Source of the DNA: Halorubrum lipolyticum DSM 21995
Lineage (GTDB): Archaea; Halobacteriota; Halobacteria; Halobacteriales; Haloferacaceae
DNA: 38,516 bases
Direction: 5' to 3'
Assembly: GCF_000337375.1 (NCBI RefSeq)
Contig: NZ_AOJG01000041.1
Span: 227,071-265,586 of the forward strand
Each line of letters starts with the position of its first letter. The stretch's first letter is position 1. The notes below the pieces were generated by a model. The model made no database searches, was not told the DNA's origin, and worked only from the letters and a program-made list of their open reading frames with translations. Of this stretch, positions 22,819 to 31,494 are shown in pieces. A program made the translations under genes and the position numbers.

Positions 22819-23181
22819 ATGCCCGTTTACGTAGACTACGACACCCCAGCCGACCTCGCCGAGCGATCGCTCGAAGCGCTCGAGGTCGCCCGAGACACCG
22901 GTACCGTGAAGAAAGGAACCAACGAGACCACGAAGGCCGTCGAGCGCGGCAACGCCGACCTCGTTATCGTCGCCGAAGACGTCTCCCCCGAGGAGATCGT
23001 GATGCACCTCCCCGAACTCGCCGAGGAGAAGGGCATCCCGGTCGTCTTCGTCGACACCCAGGACGAAGTCGGCCACGCCGCCGGCCTCGAAGTCGGCTCG
23101 GCCGCCGCCGCCGTCGTCGACGCCGGCGACGCCGCCGACGACGTCGAGGACATCGGCGAGAAGGTCGCGGAGCTCCGATAA
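22819..23181 (+). CDS. rpl7ae: Ribosomal protein eL8 / L7Ae
   Basis: The 120-aa product binds kink-turns in 23S rRNA, box C/D and H/ACA guide RNAs, and RNase P RNA. The RNA-binding signature [19 protein letters not shown] and the following [13 protein letters not shown] are complete. Its C-terminal part is rich in Ala, Asp and Val, as usual in halophiles. First gene of the operon L7Ae-S28e-L24e-Ndk, preceded by a leader of about 90 nt. TruB/Cbf5, an RNP partner, is at the left end of the window. Confidence 0.97.
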   Translation: MPVYVDYDTPADLAERSLEALEVARDTGTVKKGTNETTKAVERGNADLVIVAEDVSPEEIVMHLPELAEEKGIPVVFVDTQDEVGHAAGLEVGSAAAAVVDAGDAADDVEDIGEKVAELR

Positions 23182-23187
23182 CCACCC

Positions 23188-23412
23188 ATGAGCGCAGAAG
23201 AGGGCACCGGCGACTCGACGACCGCGGAGGTCATCGAGGTCGTCGGCAAGACCGGGATGCACGGCGAGGCCATGCAGGTCAAGTGCCGCATCCAGGAGGG
23301 ATCGAACCAGGGACGGATCATCACCCGGAACGTCCTGGGCCCCGTCCGCATGGGCGACGTGCTCCAGCTCCGGGAGACCCAGCGCGACGCCGACTCAATC
23401 GGAGGGCGATAA
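23188..23412 (+). CDS. rps28e: 30S ribosomal protein eS28
   Basis: The 74-aa product is eS28, an OB-fold small-subunit protein. It shows [22 protein letters not shown] and the invariant C-terminal [21 protein letters not shown]. It is six bases after rpl7ae and three bases before rpl24e. Confidence 0.96.
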   Translation: MSAEEGTGDSTTAEVIEVVGKTGMHGEAMQVKCRIQEGSNQGRIITRNVLGPVRMGDVLQLRETQRDADSIGGR

Positions 23413-23415
23413 CCA

Positions 23416-23604
23416 ATGGTCGAGACACGAACCTGCGACTACACCGGCGAGGAGATCGAGCCCGGCACGGGCACGATGTACGTGAAGACGAACGGACAGA
23501 TCCTCCACTTCGTCGACTCGAAGGCGGAGAAGAACTACTTCCTCGGCCGCGAGGCGCGCGACCTCGAGTGGACCGAGGAAGGGCGCAACCAGGGTGGCGA
23601 GTAG
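23416..23604 (+). CDS. rpl24e: 50S ribosomal protein eL24, zinc cysteines mostly lost
   Basis: The 62-aa product is eL24 (CDYTGEEIEPGTGTMYV and REARDLEWTEE). The family zinc ribbon needs four cysteines (CxxC and CxxxC). Here only Cys7 remains: CDYC has become CDYT and the second pair is replaced in FVDSKAEKN, so zinc cannot be held in the usual way. The remaining sequence is well conserved and in frame, so it is a functional gene. Ndk begins on the base after its stop. Confidence 0.95.
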   Translation: MVETRTCDYTGEEIEPGTGTMYVKTNGQILHFVDSKAEKNYFLGREARDLEWTEEGRNQGGE

Positions 23605-24084
23605 ATGAGTCACCACGACGAGCGCACCTTCGTGATGGTGAAGCCCGACGGCGTGCAGCGCGGTCTCATCGGCGAGATCGTCTCCCGCTTCGAGGAGCGC
23701 GGTCTGAAGCTCGTCGGCGGCAAGTTCATGCGGATCGACGAGGACATCGCGCACGACCACTACGGCGAGCACGAGGACAAGCCGTTCTTCGACGGCCTCG
23801 TCGAGTTCATCACCTCCGGCCCCGTCTTCGCGATGGTGTGGGAGGGCGCGGACGCGACCCGACAGGTCCGCGCGATGGTCGGCGAGACCGACCCCGCCGA
23901 GTCCGCCCCGGGCACGATCCGCGGCGACTTCGGCTTAGACCTCGGCCACAACGTGATCCACGCGTCGGACCACGAGGACGAGGGCGCCAACGAGCGCGAG
24001 ATCGACCTGTTCTTCGACGAGGACGAGCTCGTCGACTACGGCCTCGACACCGCCGCGTGGGTGTACGAGGACGAGCAGCACTGA
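23605..24084 (+). CDS. ndk: Nucleoside diphosphate kinase
   Basis: The 159-aa product exchanges gamma-phosphates between nucleoside di- and triphosphates. The opening [20 protein letters not shown], the R-x-MVGxTDP motif and the active-site [17 protein letters not shown] (catalytic His in IHASD) are intact. The C-terminal acidic tail is typical of halophiles. It follows rpl24e with no gap and ends the operon. Confidence 0.97.
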   Translation: MSHHDERTFVMVKPDGVQRGLIGEIVSRFEERGLKLVGGKFMRIDEDIAHDHYGEHEDKPFFDGLVEFITSGPVFAMVWEGADATRQVRAMVGETDPAESAPGTIRGDFGLDLGHNVIHASDHEDEGANEREIDLFFDEDELVDYGLDTAAWVYEDEQH

Positions 24085-24243
24085 ACGTCGACGCGGTTTT
24101 CTGTTTCGCGTGTTCCGCGCCCGGGAGCGGTAGCTATTCCGACACACCTCGTTTCCGGTGAAATCACCGCTGAAATACGAGGACTGCGACGGGAAGCCGT
24201 TCCGTGTCCGCTTATAAATCCCCCCGCGAAGAGTCCCGGCTCT

Positions 24244-25506
24244 TCAGTCGGACAGCGCCACGATCCGACCGTCCTCGGTGACGACGAGCGCCTCGGCGCT
24301 CCCGTCTCCGGTCGCGTCCGCGAACAGCGGCCCCGCGTACACGACGGCGCCGCCGACGTCGCCGCGGGCGATCGCCTCTCCCTGCTGGTTGAGCGCGAGC
24401 ACGCCCCCGTTCCGGTTCACCGCCACCGGCCCGGGGGAGCCGTCGCCGTCGATGTCGGCGACTCCCGGCTCGTTCACTCGCGTATCGCCGCCGTACTGCT
24501 GTTTCCAGACGACTTCGCCGTCGAGCAGGTCGACCGCCCAGACGCTCCCGCTCCCGCCGACGTGGACCCGACCGGGGTCCGCGTCGCCGACGCTGACCGG
24601 GAGGTCCTGCAGGCCGACCTCGTACCGGGTCCCGCCGTCGGCGACGTCGATCGTCTCGAGGTTCCCGTTCGCGCCGCCGAGCGCGAGCACCGGGCCGCTC
24701 CGCGTGTCGGCCGCCGTCCAGCTCAGAGGCGTGACCGACGGGCTCGCCGTCCACTGGACCTCACCGACGGCGTCGAGCAGGCTGATCGAGTGCCCGCCGT
24801 CGGCTGCGGTCGCGACCGCGAGCCCTCGGGTGGTGTCGTCGCCGTCGCCCGCGTCACCCTCGGCGTCGTCGGACTCGTCGAAGTCGACCGCCAGCGGCCG
24901 CCGCTCTACCGGCGCGTCGAGGTCCGTCTCGAACACCGTCTCGCCGGCGTCGTCGACGGTGAGTACCCGCCCGTCGGTCGTGACCGCGGCGACCTCGCCG
25001 TCGCCGTCGTCGTCGAGATCGCCGATCGCCGGCCGGAGCCCGCTCGGCCCGCCGAGGTCGACGGCGAACCGTTCGGCGCCGTCGGTGGGGTCGAGGACGA
25101 CGAGGGAGCCGGATTCGGTCGTGAACGCGACCGCCTCGTCGCCGCCGAGTCGGCCGGATACCAGTCCGCTCGTCGCCGGGGGATCGGCGCCGTCGCCGCC
25201 GGTGTCATCGGTTTCGGCGGATCCCCCGTCGACGGTCGTCCGCCACTCCACGCCGCCGCCGACGGCGGTTGCGCGTACCGTCCGGTCCCCGTCCTCGACG
25301 GTCGACTGGAGGACGAGCGGGTCCCCGTCCATGGTGGCGACGACCGCGCCGGTGCCGTCGTCGCCGGCGACGGGCTCCGATTCCCAGACGACCTCGGCGT
25401 CGATCGTGGCGTCGTCGACGCCGACGAACGCGAAGAGCGCGACGCTGACGCCGGTCGCGCCGCCGGCCAACAGGATCAGACTCGCGAACAGAACGCGGCG
25501 GTCCAT
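24244..25506 (-). CDS. Membrane-anchored beta-propeller protein (PQQ/FG-GAP-like)
   Basis: The 420-aa product has an N-terminal membrane anchor (about residues 4-26) and an outside part of repeated beta-propeller blades. Several blades carry calcium-loop-like motifs: GDLDDDGDGEVAAV, ADIDGDGSPGPVAV and DATGDGSAEALVV, as in FG-GAP/VCBS and PQQ-like propellers. It may bind a ligand or partner at the cell surface; no catalytic site is seen. The ATG at 25506 puts the membrane helix at the N-terminus, so it is preferred over the longer open frame. It lies 72 bp after the carbonic anhydrase gene on the same strand and may be co-transcribed. Confidence 0.85.
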   Translation of the reverse strand: MDRRVLFASLILLAGGATGVSVALFAFVGVDDATIDAEVVWESEPVAGDDGTGAVVATMDGDPLVLQSTVEDGDRTVRATAVGGGVEWRTTVDGGSAETDDTGGDGADPPATSGLVSGRLGGDEAVAFTTESGSLVVLDPTDGAERFAVDLGGPSGLRPAIGDLDDDGDGEVAAVTTDGRVLTVDDAGETVFETDLDAPVERRPLAVDFDESDDAEGDAGDGDDTTRGLAVATAADGGHSISLLDAVGEVQWTASPSVTPLSWTAADTRSGPVLALGGANGNLETIDVADGGTRYEVGLQDLPVSVGDADPGRVHVGGSGSVWAVDLLDGEVVWKQQYGGDTRVNEPGVADIDGDGSPGPVAVNRNGGVLALNQQGEAIARGDVGGAVVYAGPLFADATGDGSAEALVVTEDGRIVALSD

Positions 25507-25578
25507 TACCGATCGGTTCGGTCGTCGGCGTGATACCGCTGTCGGATGCGGCGGGCGGCCGGACACGAAACGGCGGGC

Positions 25579-26292
25579 CTACAACAGCGTCGCGACGCGG
25601 TCCGCGTGCTCCGGCCCCACCCGTTCGCGGAGGGCGTCGAGGTCGCGCTCGCCGTCGATATTCACCAGGGAAACGGCGCCGTCCGGTCCCCCGTACGCGC
25701 CGTGGAAGTCGTAGACGAAGCCGTACACCTCGGCGCCGGCCGCCTCGTCGGCCTCTCGGGCGATCGCCACCTGCTCGTGGACGTTGTACTCGACGAGGCG
25801 GTTCCGGACGCTGGGGCGGTCCTCGCTGTCACTGCCGGCGCCGTCGGCGGCGTCACCGCGCTCAAGCGCGTCGAGGCCCGACTCGACGATCGGAACGAGC
25901 TCCTCCACGTCGGCCCTGACGCCCGGTTCGGCGGGGAACTCCCCGGTCCGGGCCGCGGAGAGGGCCGCGCCGACCGCGCCGCATCCGGTGTGCCCGACGA
26001 CCGCGAGCGCGTCCGTCTCGGTGTAGGCGAGCGGGTACGCGACGCTGCCGGCGAGCACGCGCTCGCCGTCGACGCGGTCGCTCACGCGGTTCCCGATGTT
26101 TCCGGCGGTAAAGAGGAATCCCGGTCGATCGACCGCCCACATGCCCTCCTGCGACACGCGGGAGTCCGAACAGCAGACGGAGACGACCGGGGGCCGCTGG
26201 CCGTCGCGCCGAGCGGCGAGGTCGGCGGCGGCCGCGGACGCGACGTGCTCGTCGTTGCCCTCGAGGAGCTCGGCCAAGAGATCTCGGCTCAT
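25579..26292 (-). CDS. Beta-class carbonic anhydrase
   Basis: The 237-aa product interconverts CO2 and bicarbonate. Zinc ligands are Cys41 (CSDSR, with the Asp43-Arg45 dyad), His101 and Cys104 (VGHTGCGAV). The family phrase FTAGNIGNRV is present. An acidic insert (about residues 143-160) lengthens it, a halophile trait. A CTTTTTAAAC promoter lies at the leaderless distance. The enzyme should be cytoplasmic, as no signal peptide is present. Confidence 0.93.
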   Translation of the reverse strand: MSRDLLAELLEGNDEHVASAAAADLAARRDGQRPPVVSVCCSDSRVSQEGMWAVDRPGFLFTAGNIGNRVSDRVDGERVLAGSVAYPLAYTETDALAVVGHTGCGAVGAALSAARTGEFPAEPGVRADVEELVPIVESGLDALERGDAADGAGSDSEDRPSVRNRLVEYNVHEQVAIAREADEAAGAEVYGFVYDFHGAYGGPDGAVSLVNIDGERDLDALRERVGPEHADRVATLL

Positions 26293-26310
26293 ACCCGTCG
26301 ACCCGCCCCC

Positions 26311-26321
26311 GTGTTTAAAAA
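26311..26321 (-). promoter_or_regulatory. TATA box of the carbonic anhydrase gene
   Basis: TTTTTAAACAC on the minus strand, about 25 bp before the ATG at 26292. Confidence 0.55.
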
Positions 26322-26377
26322 GGAGACGGACGGGGCGAGTATCGGGAGCGGAACGTCGTCGATCGGTCCGAGGGTGC

Positions 26378-26512
26378 TCAAGCCACCAGGCCGACGATCT
26401 GCACGAGGAACCCGACCACGAAGACGGCGAGGAGGGCGATCGTCGCCACCACCACCGCGGGCGCGAGGATCTCGTCGTCCTGATCGAGCACGATCGACTC
26501 CATGTCCTTCAT
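26378..26512 (-). CDS. 44-aa single-pass membrane micro-protein
   Basis: A gene below the usual length cut-off. The product has an acidic cytoplasmic head (MKDMESIVLDQDDEILAP) and one hydrophobic helix (about residues 19-43). Two ATGs lie close together (26512 and 26503); the first is used because a TTCAAAT box lies about 27 bp upstream. A perfect dyad sits between that box and the ATG. Function unknown; many haloarchaeal single-helix proteins of this size act on membrane complexes. Confidence 0.7.
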   Translation of the reverse strand: MKDMESIVLDQDDEILAPAVVVATIALLAVFVVGFLVQIVGLVA

Positions 26513-26518
26513 GCGAGA

Positions 26519-26535
26519 CCCGTCGTCGCGACGGG
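26519..26535. promoter_or_regulatory. Perfect 7-bp inverted repeat over the start of the 44-aa gene
   Basis: CCCGTCG-TCG-CGACGGG lies between the TATA-like TTCAAAT (26537-26543, minus strand) and the ATG at 26512, that is, over the expected transcription start. This is a classic repressor position. Confidence 0.45.
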
Positions 26536-26622
26536 ATTTGAACGCTTCGCTCGGCGGGGCTTCCGTCCGGTCGTGACGGCGACCGAGCCGACTCCGCGTC
26601 CCGGCCGGCGCTGAAGGGAAGC

Positions 26623-26632
26623 TTCATTTACC
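26623..26632 (+). promoter_or_regulatory. TATA box of the leader ORF / P-loop kinase transcript
   Basis: TTCATTTACC centred about 27 bp before the ATG at 26655, not before the kinase ATG at 26702, so the first codon of the mRNA would be that of the 16-codon ORF. Confidence 0.5.
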
Positions 26633-26654
26633 TCTCGACGGACTGTGCGGACGG

Positions 26655-26705
26655 ATGAGTGACGGAGGGGGACCGACGCCGAACGGGCGAAGGGGGCGGC
26701 GATGA
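26655..26705 (+). CDS. Possible 16-codon leaderless upstream ORF
   Basis: ATG at 26655 is at the leaderless distance from the TATA box, and the frame runs 16 codons ([16 protein letters not shown]) to a TGA that overlaps the kinase start as ATGA. No Shine-Dalgarno-dependent alternative is evident for the kinase. It may deliver ribosomes to the kinase gene by termination-reinitiation, or simply be a fortuitous short frame. Confidence 0.4.
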   Translation: MSDGGGPTPNGRRGRR

Positions 26706-27325
26706 CGAACCGCGACGCGACCGACAGCGGGCGATCTCGGGCGGCGCTCGCCGACCCGGCGAGCGAGGCGAGCGGAGCCTCGACCGAGGCGGCAACCGCC
26801 ACGGAGCCGTCGGCCGGCGCGCTGGTCGTCGTCTGCGGGCTGCCCGGCGTCGGGAAGACGACCGTGGCGGAGCGGGTCGCCGACCGCGTCGACGGCGAGA
26901 TCCTCCGGACCGACGTGATCCGGAAGGAGCTGTTCGACGAGCCCGCGTACACCGACGCCGAGACCGAGGCCGTCTACGCGGAACTGATCGACCGCGCCCG
27001 CGACCGCGTCGCAGACGGCTCCGCCGTCGTCCTCGACGCGACGTTCGCGGACGCCCGGTTCCGCGCCGACGCCCGCGAGGCGGGCGAGCGCGTCGCGGAC
27101 GGGTTCGCGCTCGTCGAGGTGGAGTGCGACGAGTCGGTCGTCGAGCGCCGGATCGAGCGCCGCGACGGGATCAGCGACGCCGACTTCGAGGTCCACCTCC
27201 ACTTCAAGGAGCTGTTCGACCGGATCGAGACCGACCACGTCGTCGTCGATAACTCGGACGATCAGGCGGCGACGTACGCGCAGGTCGACGCCGCGTTCGG
27301 CGGGGCGGCGCCCGACGGCGACTGA
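26702..27325 (+). CDS. P-loop kinase of the zeta-toxin/AAA_33-like group
   Basis: The 207-aa product has a disordered N-terminal 40 residues and then a Walker A site GLPGVGKTT (about residues 45-53), the substrate-side motif [10 protein letters not shown], and [16 protein letters not shown], the usual plan of small-molecule or polynucleotide kinases in the AAA_33/zeta family. Substrate is unknown. There is no antitoxin-like partner, so a toxin role has no support. Its ATG overlaps the stop of a 16-codon ORF. Confidence 0.83.
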   Translation: MTNRDATDSGRSRAALADPASEASGASTEAATATEPSAGALVVVCGLPGVGKTTVAERVADRVDGEILRTDVIRKELFDEPAYTDAETEAVYAELIDRARDRVADGSAVVLDATFADARFRADAREAGERVADGFALVEVECDESVVERRIERRDGISDADFEVHLHFKELFDRIETDHVVVDNSDDQAATYAQVDAAFGGAAPDGD

Positions 27326-27417
27326 GCGCGGGCGGCGGCCGCGGCTTCGCGAGAGACGGTCCACCCCCGTCCCGTGCCAACAATTTTCACGGGATACGCG
27401 CACACGCGTCTCCCATC

Positions 27418-27426
27418 ACTTATAGG
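27418..27426 (+). promoter_or_regulatory. TATA box of the aIF1A gene
   Basis: ACTTATAGG about 26 bp before the ATG at 27448; predicts a leaderless mRNA. Confidence 0.6.
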
Positions 27427-27447
27427 CGCGACGGTCGTACTCCCTGT

Positions 27448-27732
27448 ATGAGCGAAGAATCCGGGCGTCGGAACCTCCGAATGCCCAACGACGACGAAGT
27501 GTTCGCCGTGGTGACGGAACACCTCGGCGGGAACCACGTGCGACTGCGCTGCGTCGACGGCGAGACGCGGATGGGCCGGATTCCCGGCCGCATGAAGTAC
27601 CGGACGTGGATCAGCGAGGGCGACGTGGTCCTCGCGGAGCCGTGGTCCTGGCAAGACGAGAAGGCGAACGTCGAGTGGCGGTACGACGACGAGGACGCGG
27701 ACCAGCTCCGGCGCGAAGGCCACATCCAATAG
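27448..27732 (+). CDS. eif1a: Translation initiation factor aIF1A
   Basis: The 94-aa product is the archaeal homologue of eIF1A/IF1, an OB-fold factor that binds the A site of the small subunit during initiation. Conserved segments are [38 protein letters not shown] and the aromatic [16 protein letters not shown] tail. Length is normal. It is a single-gene unit between the kinase and the convergent thiolase. Confidence 0.96.
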   Translation: MSEESGRRNLRMPNDDEVFAVVTEHLGGNHVRLRCVDGETRMGRIPGRMKYRTWISEGDVVLAEPWSWQDEKANVEWRYDDEDADQLRREGHIQ

Positions 27733-27792
27733 CGCCGCAGTGCGGTGTCGACGGGACGTACTCTTGAACCCCCGAGCGGCGGCGCCGACCGC

Positions 27793-28935
27793 TTATCTAC
27801 TGAACTCGATCGCCGCGCCCTGTCCGAAGCCGACACAGAGCGTCGCGAGCCCGCGGTCGGCGTTGCGCTTCTGCATCTCGTGGATCAGCGTGACGGGGAG
27901 GCGCGCGCCGGAGGCGCCGAGCGGGTGGCCGATCGCGATGGCGCCGCCGTTGACGTTGTAGCTCTCCTCGTCGACGCCGAGTTCGCGCCGTGAGTACTCG
28001 CACTGGGAGGCGAACGCCTCGTTGAGCTCGACGAGGTCGTAGTCGTCGATGGTCCGCCCGGCGCGGTCGAGCAGGCCCCGCGTCGCGGGCACCGGGCCGA
28101 TCCCCATCACGGTGGGGTCGACGCCGGCGACGTTGTTCGTGCCGACCTCCGCGAGCACGTCGAGGCCGTGGTCCTCCGCGAACGCCTTGCTCGTGACGAG
28201 CGTGAGCGACGCGCCGTCGGAGATCTGCGAGGAGTTCCCCGCCGTCACCGTGCCGTCGCCCGTGAACGCGGGCGAGAGGCCGGCGAGCTTCTCGGCCGTC
28301 GTGTCCGGGCGGATCCCCTCGTCTTCCTCCACGAGCCCGTCGTCGGTCTCCACGGGGACGATCTCGTCGTCGAACCGCCCCGACTCCGTCGCCTCGGCGG
28401 CGCGCTGGTGGCTCCGGGCGGCGTACTCGTCTTGCGCCTCGCGGCTCACCTCGTACTCCTCGGCGACCTTCTCCGCGGTCATCCCCATCTGGAGCTGGAA
28501 GACGTTGTACTTCTCCGAGAGCTCGGGGTGGAGGTGCTGGTAGGAGTCGCCGTCCATCGGGACGCGGCTCATGTTCTCGACGCCCCCGGCGATGACGCAG
28601 TCGCGGTTCCCGGCCGCGACCGCGTCCGACGCGGAGATGATCGCCTGCATCGAGGAGGCGCACCAGCGGTTGATCGAGGTCGCGGGCACCGACTCGCCGA
28701 GCTCCGAGAGCAGCGCGATGACGCGCGCGACGTTGTTGTCCTGCTCGGTGCGCTGCTGGGCGACGCCCCACATCAGGTCGTCGACGTGGTCGCTCGTCAG
28801 CCCCGTCTCCGCGAGCGTGTGGTCGATGAGGCGCGTCGAGAGGTCCTCGCTGCGGACGTCCGCGTAGACGCCCCCGTCGCGTCCCTGCGGCGTTCGATAG
28901 GCGGCGGCGATAACCGGGGTGGTCTCGTCTGTCAT
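27793..28935 (-). CDS. Acetyl-CoA C-acetyltransferase / 3-ketoacyl-CoA thiolase
   Basis: The 380-aa product is a thiolase. The nucleophile is Cys92 ([11 protein letters not shown]), the catalytic His337 is in [10 protein letters not shown] and the second Cys367 is in CVGFGQG; NEAFA is also present. It either condenses two acetyl-CoA (supplying the mevalonate route or PHA) or cleaves 3-ketoacyl-CoA. The single-gene setting does not decide between them. The sequence is close to degradative-type bacterial thiolases, and no DUF35 partner is adjacent, unlike the archaeal mevalonate-pathway thiolases. A TTTTAAGTG box precedes it. Confidence 0.92.
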   Translation of the reverse strand: MTDETTPVIAAAYRTPQGRDGGVYADVRSEDLSTRLIDHTLAETGLTSDHVDDLMWGVAQQRTEQDNNVARVIALLSELGESVPATSINRWCASSMQAIISASDAVAAGNRDCVIAGGVENMSRVPMDGDSYQHLHPELSEKYNVFQLQMGMTAEKVAEEYEVSREAQDEYAARSHQRAAEATESGRFDDEIVPVETDDGLVEEDEGIRPDTTAEKLAGLSPAFTGDGTVTAGNSSQISDGASLTLVTSKAFAEDHGLDVLAEVGTNNVAGVDPTVMGIGPVPATRGLLDRAGRTIDDYDLVELNEAFASQCEYSRRELGVDEESYNVNGGAIAIGHPLGASGARLPVTLIHEMQKRNADRGLATLCVGFGQGAAIEFSR

Positions 28936-28957
28936 GAACGATCACTGGCCGGTGAGA

Positions 28958-28968
28958 CACTTAAAACG
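28958..28968 (-). promoter_or_regulatory. TATA box of the thiolase gene
   Basis: CGTTTTAAGTG on the minus strand, about 28 bp before the ATG at 28935. Confidence 0.5.
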
Positions 28969-29005
28969 GCGTGGAACCGGAGGGAATCCGACCGGAGTTT
29001 ATCGT

Positions 29006-30571
29006 TTATTCCTCGAGGAGGGTCTCCCCGGTCATCTCCGCGGGCCGGTCGACGCCGATCAGGTCCACGAGCGTCGGGGCGATGTCGCAGAGGGAGCCTC
29101 CCTCGCGGACCTCGCGTCCCCCGTCGTCGCCGTCGGGCGTCAGGTAGACGAACGGGACCGGGTTGAACGTGTGGGCGGTGTGGGGGTCTTCGAGAGTCCC
29201 CATGTCGTCGGCGTTGCCGTGGTCGGCCGTCACGACCGCGTGGCCGCCCGCGTCGGCGACCGCGCCGAGGAGCCGGTCGAGCTGGGCGTCCACCGCCTCG
29301 ACCGCCTCCACCGCGGCGTCGAAGTCGCCGGTGTGGCCCACCATGTCGGGGTTCGCGTAGTTCAACACCAGCAGGTCGGGGTCGTCGGCCTCGATGATCC
29401 CGACCGCCTCGTCCGTGAGCTCCGGCGCGGACATCTCCGGCTGGAGGTCGTAGGTCGGTACGTCCGGGCTCTCGACGATCTCGCGCATCTCGCCGGGAAA
29501 CTCCACCTCGCGACCGCCGTTGAGGAAGTAGGTCACGTGGGGGTACTTCTCCGACTCGGCGATCCGAAGCTGGGTCAGCCCGGCGTCGGAGACGACCTCG
29601 CCGATCGTGTTCTCGGGCATCTCGGGCGGGAACGCGACCGGGAAGTCGAACGTCTCGTCGTACTCGGTCATCGTGGTCATCCGGACCGACGGCTGGTCCA
29701 GATCGAACCCCCAGTCGGGCCGCGTGTCGGTGAGCATCCTGACCAGCTGTCGCGCGCGGTCCGCCCGGAAGTTGAAGAAGACGACCGCGTCGCCGTCATC
29801 GAGGGCGGGCTCGCCCTCGACCAGCGTCGGCTCGACGAACTCGTCGGTCTCGCCGCGGGCGTGGGCCTCGGTTGCGGCCTCGACCGCCGACTCGGCCTCG
29901 TGGGGCGCCTCGCGCTCGACGATGGCGTCGTACGCCTTCTTTGTCCGCTCCCAGTTCTCGTCGCGGTCCATGGCGTGATAGCGGCCCATCACCGTCGCGA
30001 CGTGGCCGGTCCCGCGCTCGTCGGCCTTCGCGGTCACGTCCGCGAGGAACCCGTCGGCGATCTCCGGGGCGGTGTCCCGTCCGTCCGTGAACGCGTGGCT
30101 CGTCGCGGACACGCCGGCGTCGGCGGCGGCGTCGATCAGCGCGAGCAGGTGCTCCACGTCGGAGTGGACGCCGCCGTCGGAGACGAGCCCCATGAAGTGG
30201 ACCCGTCCGCCGGTCGACTTCGCGTGCTCCAGCGCGTCGGCGATTGCGTCGTTGTCCGAGAGCGAGCCCTCCGCGAGCGCGTCCGTGATCCGGGTGTACG
30301 CCTGCTTGACGACCCGTCCGGCGCCGATGTTCAGGTGGCCGACCTCGGAGTTCCCCATCTGGCCCTCCGGGAGGCCCACGCGACGGCCGTGAACGACGAG
30401 CCGCCCCTCCGCGCCGCGATCGGTCGCGGCGTCGAACGCCGGCGTGTCGGCCGCCGCGACGGCGTCGCGGCCCGCCGGCCGACCCGAGGGGTCGACCGTC
30501 TCTCCGTCCTCGCGGTCGCCCGCTCCGCCGCCGAGACCCCATCCGTCGAGGATGATGAGCGCCGTTTCCAT
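29006..30571 (-). CDS. gpmI: 2,3-bisphosphoglycerate-independent phosphoglycerate mutase
   Basis: The 521-aa product interconverts 3- and 2-phosphoglycerate with two Mn ions. Metal and active-site motifs are ALIILDGWG, the phospho-serine Ser75 in MGNSEVGHLN, GRYHAMDRD, NYANPDMVGHTGD and VTADHGNAD. The length is close to the bacterial enzyme (about 510). A polar insert of about 18 residues follows DGWG (GDREDGETVDPSGRPAGRD region). The ATG at 30571 starts the family motif directly; a longer open frame is rejected. It is divergent from the ArsR-type regulator. Confidence 0.95.
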   Translation of the reverse strand: METALIILDGWGLGGGAGDREDGETVDPSGRPAGRDAVAAADTPAFDAATDRGAEGRLVVHGRRVGLPEGQMGNSEVGHLNIGAGRVVKQAYTRITDALAEGSLSDNDAIADALEHAKSTGGRVHFMGLVSDGGVHSDVEHLLALIDAAADAGVSATSHAFTDGRDTAPEIADGFLADVTAKADERGTGHVATVMGRYHAMDRDENWERTKKAYDAIVEREAPHEAESAVEAATEAHARGETDEFVEPTLVEGEPALDDGDAVVFFNFRADRARQLVRMLTDTRPDWGFDLDQPSVRMTTMTEYDETFDFPVAFPPEMPENTIGEVVSDAGLTQLRIAESEKYPHVTYFLNGGREVEFPGEMREIVESPDVPTYDLQPEMSAPELTDEAVGIIEADDPDLLVLNYANPDMVGHTGDFDAAVEAVEAVDAQLDRLLGAVADAGGHAVVTADHGNADDMGTLEDPHTAHTFNPVPFVYLTPDGDDGGREVREGGSLCDIAPTLVDLIGVDRPAEMTGETLLEE

Positions 30572-30732
30572 ACCGCCCGTTCCCGGCGCCGGGGTAACTA
30601 CCCTTCGCTCCGGGCGACCGCCGCGGGGGAGCGAAGCGGCGGCGAGACCGGTCACCCGATCGCCCGCAGGCGGGCGCCCGGTCCGCGGGCCGGAAGTCAG
30701 CCTTTTCACCTTCCGACGCTAACCATACGTTA

Positions 30733-31404
30733 ATGGACTCCGCGGTACTGCTCGATCTCCTCGGGAACGAGAACCGGCGGCGCATCCTCCGGCTGCTCGC
30801 GACCAAGCCCTGCTACGTCACGGAGATCTCGGAGTACCTCGACGTGAGCCCGAAGGCGGTGATCGACCACCTGCGGAAGCTGGAGGAGGCCGGCCTCATC
30901 GAGTCGACCACCGACGACCAGCGCCGCAAGTACTTCCGCATCGCGCGGAGCCTCCGGCTGGAGGTGAGCGTCTCCCCGTACGGCTTCGGCGCGAAGAGCG
31001 CGTACCCCGCGAAGAACAGCTTCGACATGGCGTCGCGGTGTCAACACCTCACGATAGAGGTCCCGGACGGCCCCGGCTCGACGAGCGATCTGGCCGACCT
31101 CGCCGGCGAGTACGGCCGGCTTCAGGACCTCGATCGGGAGCTCTCGCTGGCCCAACGGTGGGTGCAGGGCCGCGTCGACGACACGCTGTCGGAGATCGAC
31201 GAGCGGCTCGGAACCGAGTCGGACAGCCGCTTTTTCGCGGCGGTCCTCGCCGCGCTGGTCGAGAGCGACGGCACCCCCGCGGCGGTCGCCGACGAGGTCG
31301 GCGCCCGCGAGGAGACGGTCGCGGACGCCCTCCGTCGGCTCGCCGACGTGGGCGTCGTCGCCCGCGACGGCTCCGCCGACGTGGACCGCTATCGGATCCG
31401 GTAG
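30733..31404 (+). CDS. ArsR-type winged-helix transcription regulator
   Basis: The 223-aa product begins with an ArsR-like winged helix (about residues 1-80: LLGNENRRRILRLLATKP, then VSPKAVIDHLRKLEEAGLIES). A linker containing SVSPYGFGAKSAYPAKNSF follows. The second half is helical and ends in what looks like a second small helical/HTH unit (AAVADEVGAREETVADALRRLADVGVV). No metal-sensing Cys cluster is seen, so it is unlikely to be a metal sensor. Targets are unknown; it is divergent from gpmI (161 bp between starts), so control of gpmI is possible. Confidence 0.87.
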   Translation: MDSAVLLDLLGNENRRRILRLLATKPCYVTEISEYLDVSPKAVIDHLRKLEEAGLIESTTDDQRRKYFRIARSLRLEVSVSPYGFGAKSAYPAKNSFDMASRCQHLTIEVPDGPGSTSDLADLAGEYGRLQDLDRELSLAQRWVQGRVDDTLSEIDERLGTESDSRFFAAVLAALVESDGTPAAVADEVGAREETVADALRRLADVGVVARDGSADVDRYRIR

Positions 31405-31494
31405 GGTCGTGGCCCGAGCGCCCGCGGGAGGCGGATCCCCGCACGCCCGGCCGCTTTCGGAACCTTTTGGCGCGCTCCCGGGAGAGGTCGACGC

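Noticed and set aside
24278-25714. 478-aa plus-strand frame opposite the beta-propeller gene
   Set aside because: Composition is Ser/Pro/Thr-rich shadow sequence without motifs; the minus-strand gene has a membrane anchor and clear repeats.
26702-27325. Toxin of a zeta-type toxin-antitoxin pair
   Set aside because: No antitoxin-like gene is adjacent; the preceding 16-codon frame is too short and unlike known antitoxins.
28919-30733. 604-aa plus-strand frame opposite gpmI
   Set aside because: Arg/Val/Gly-rich antisense shadow of a gene with a complete catalytic motif set.
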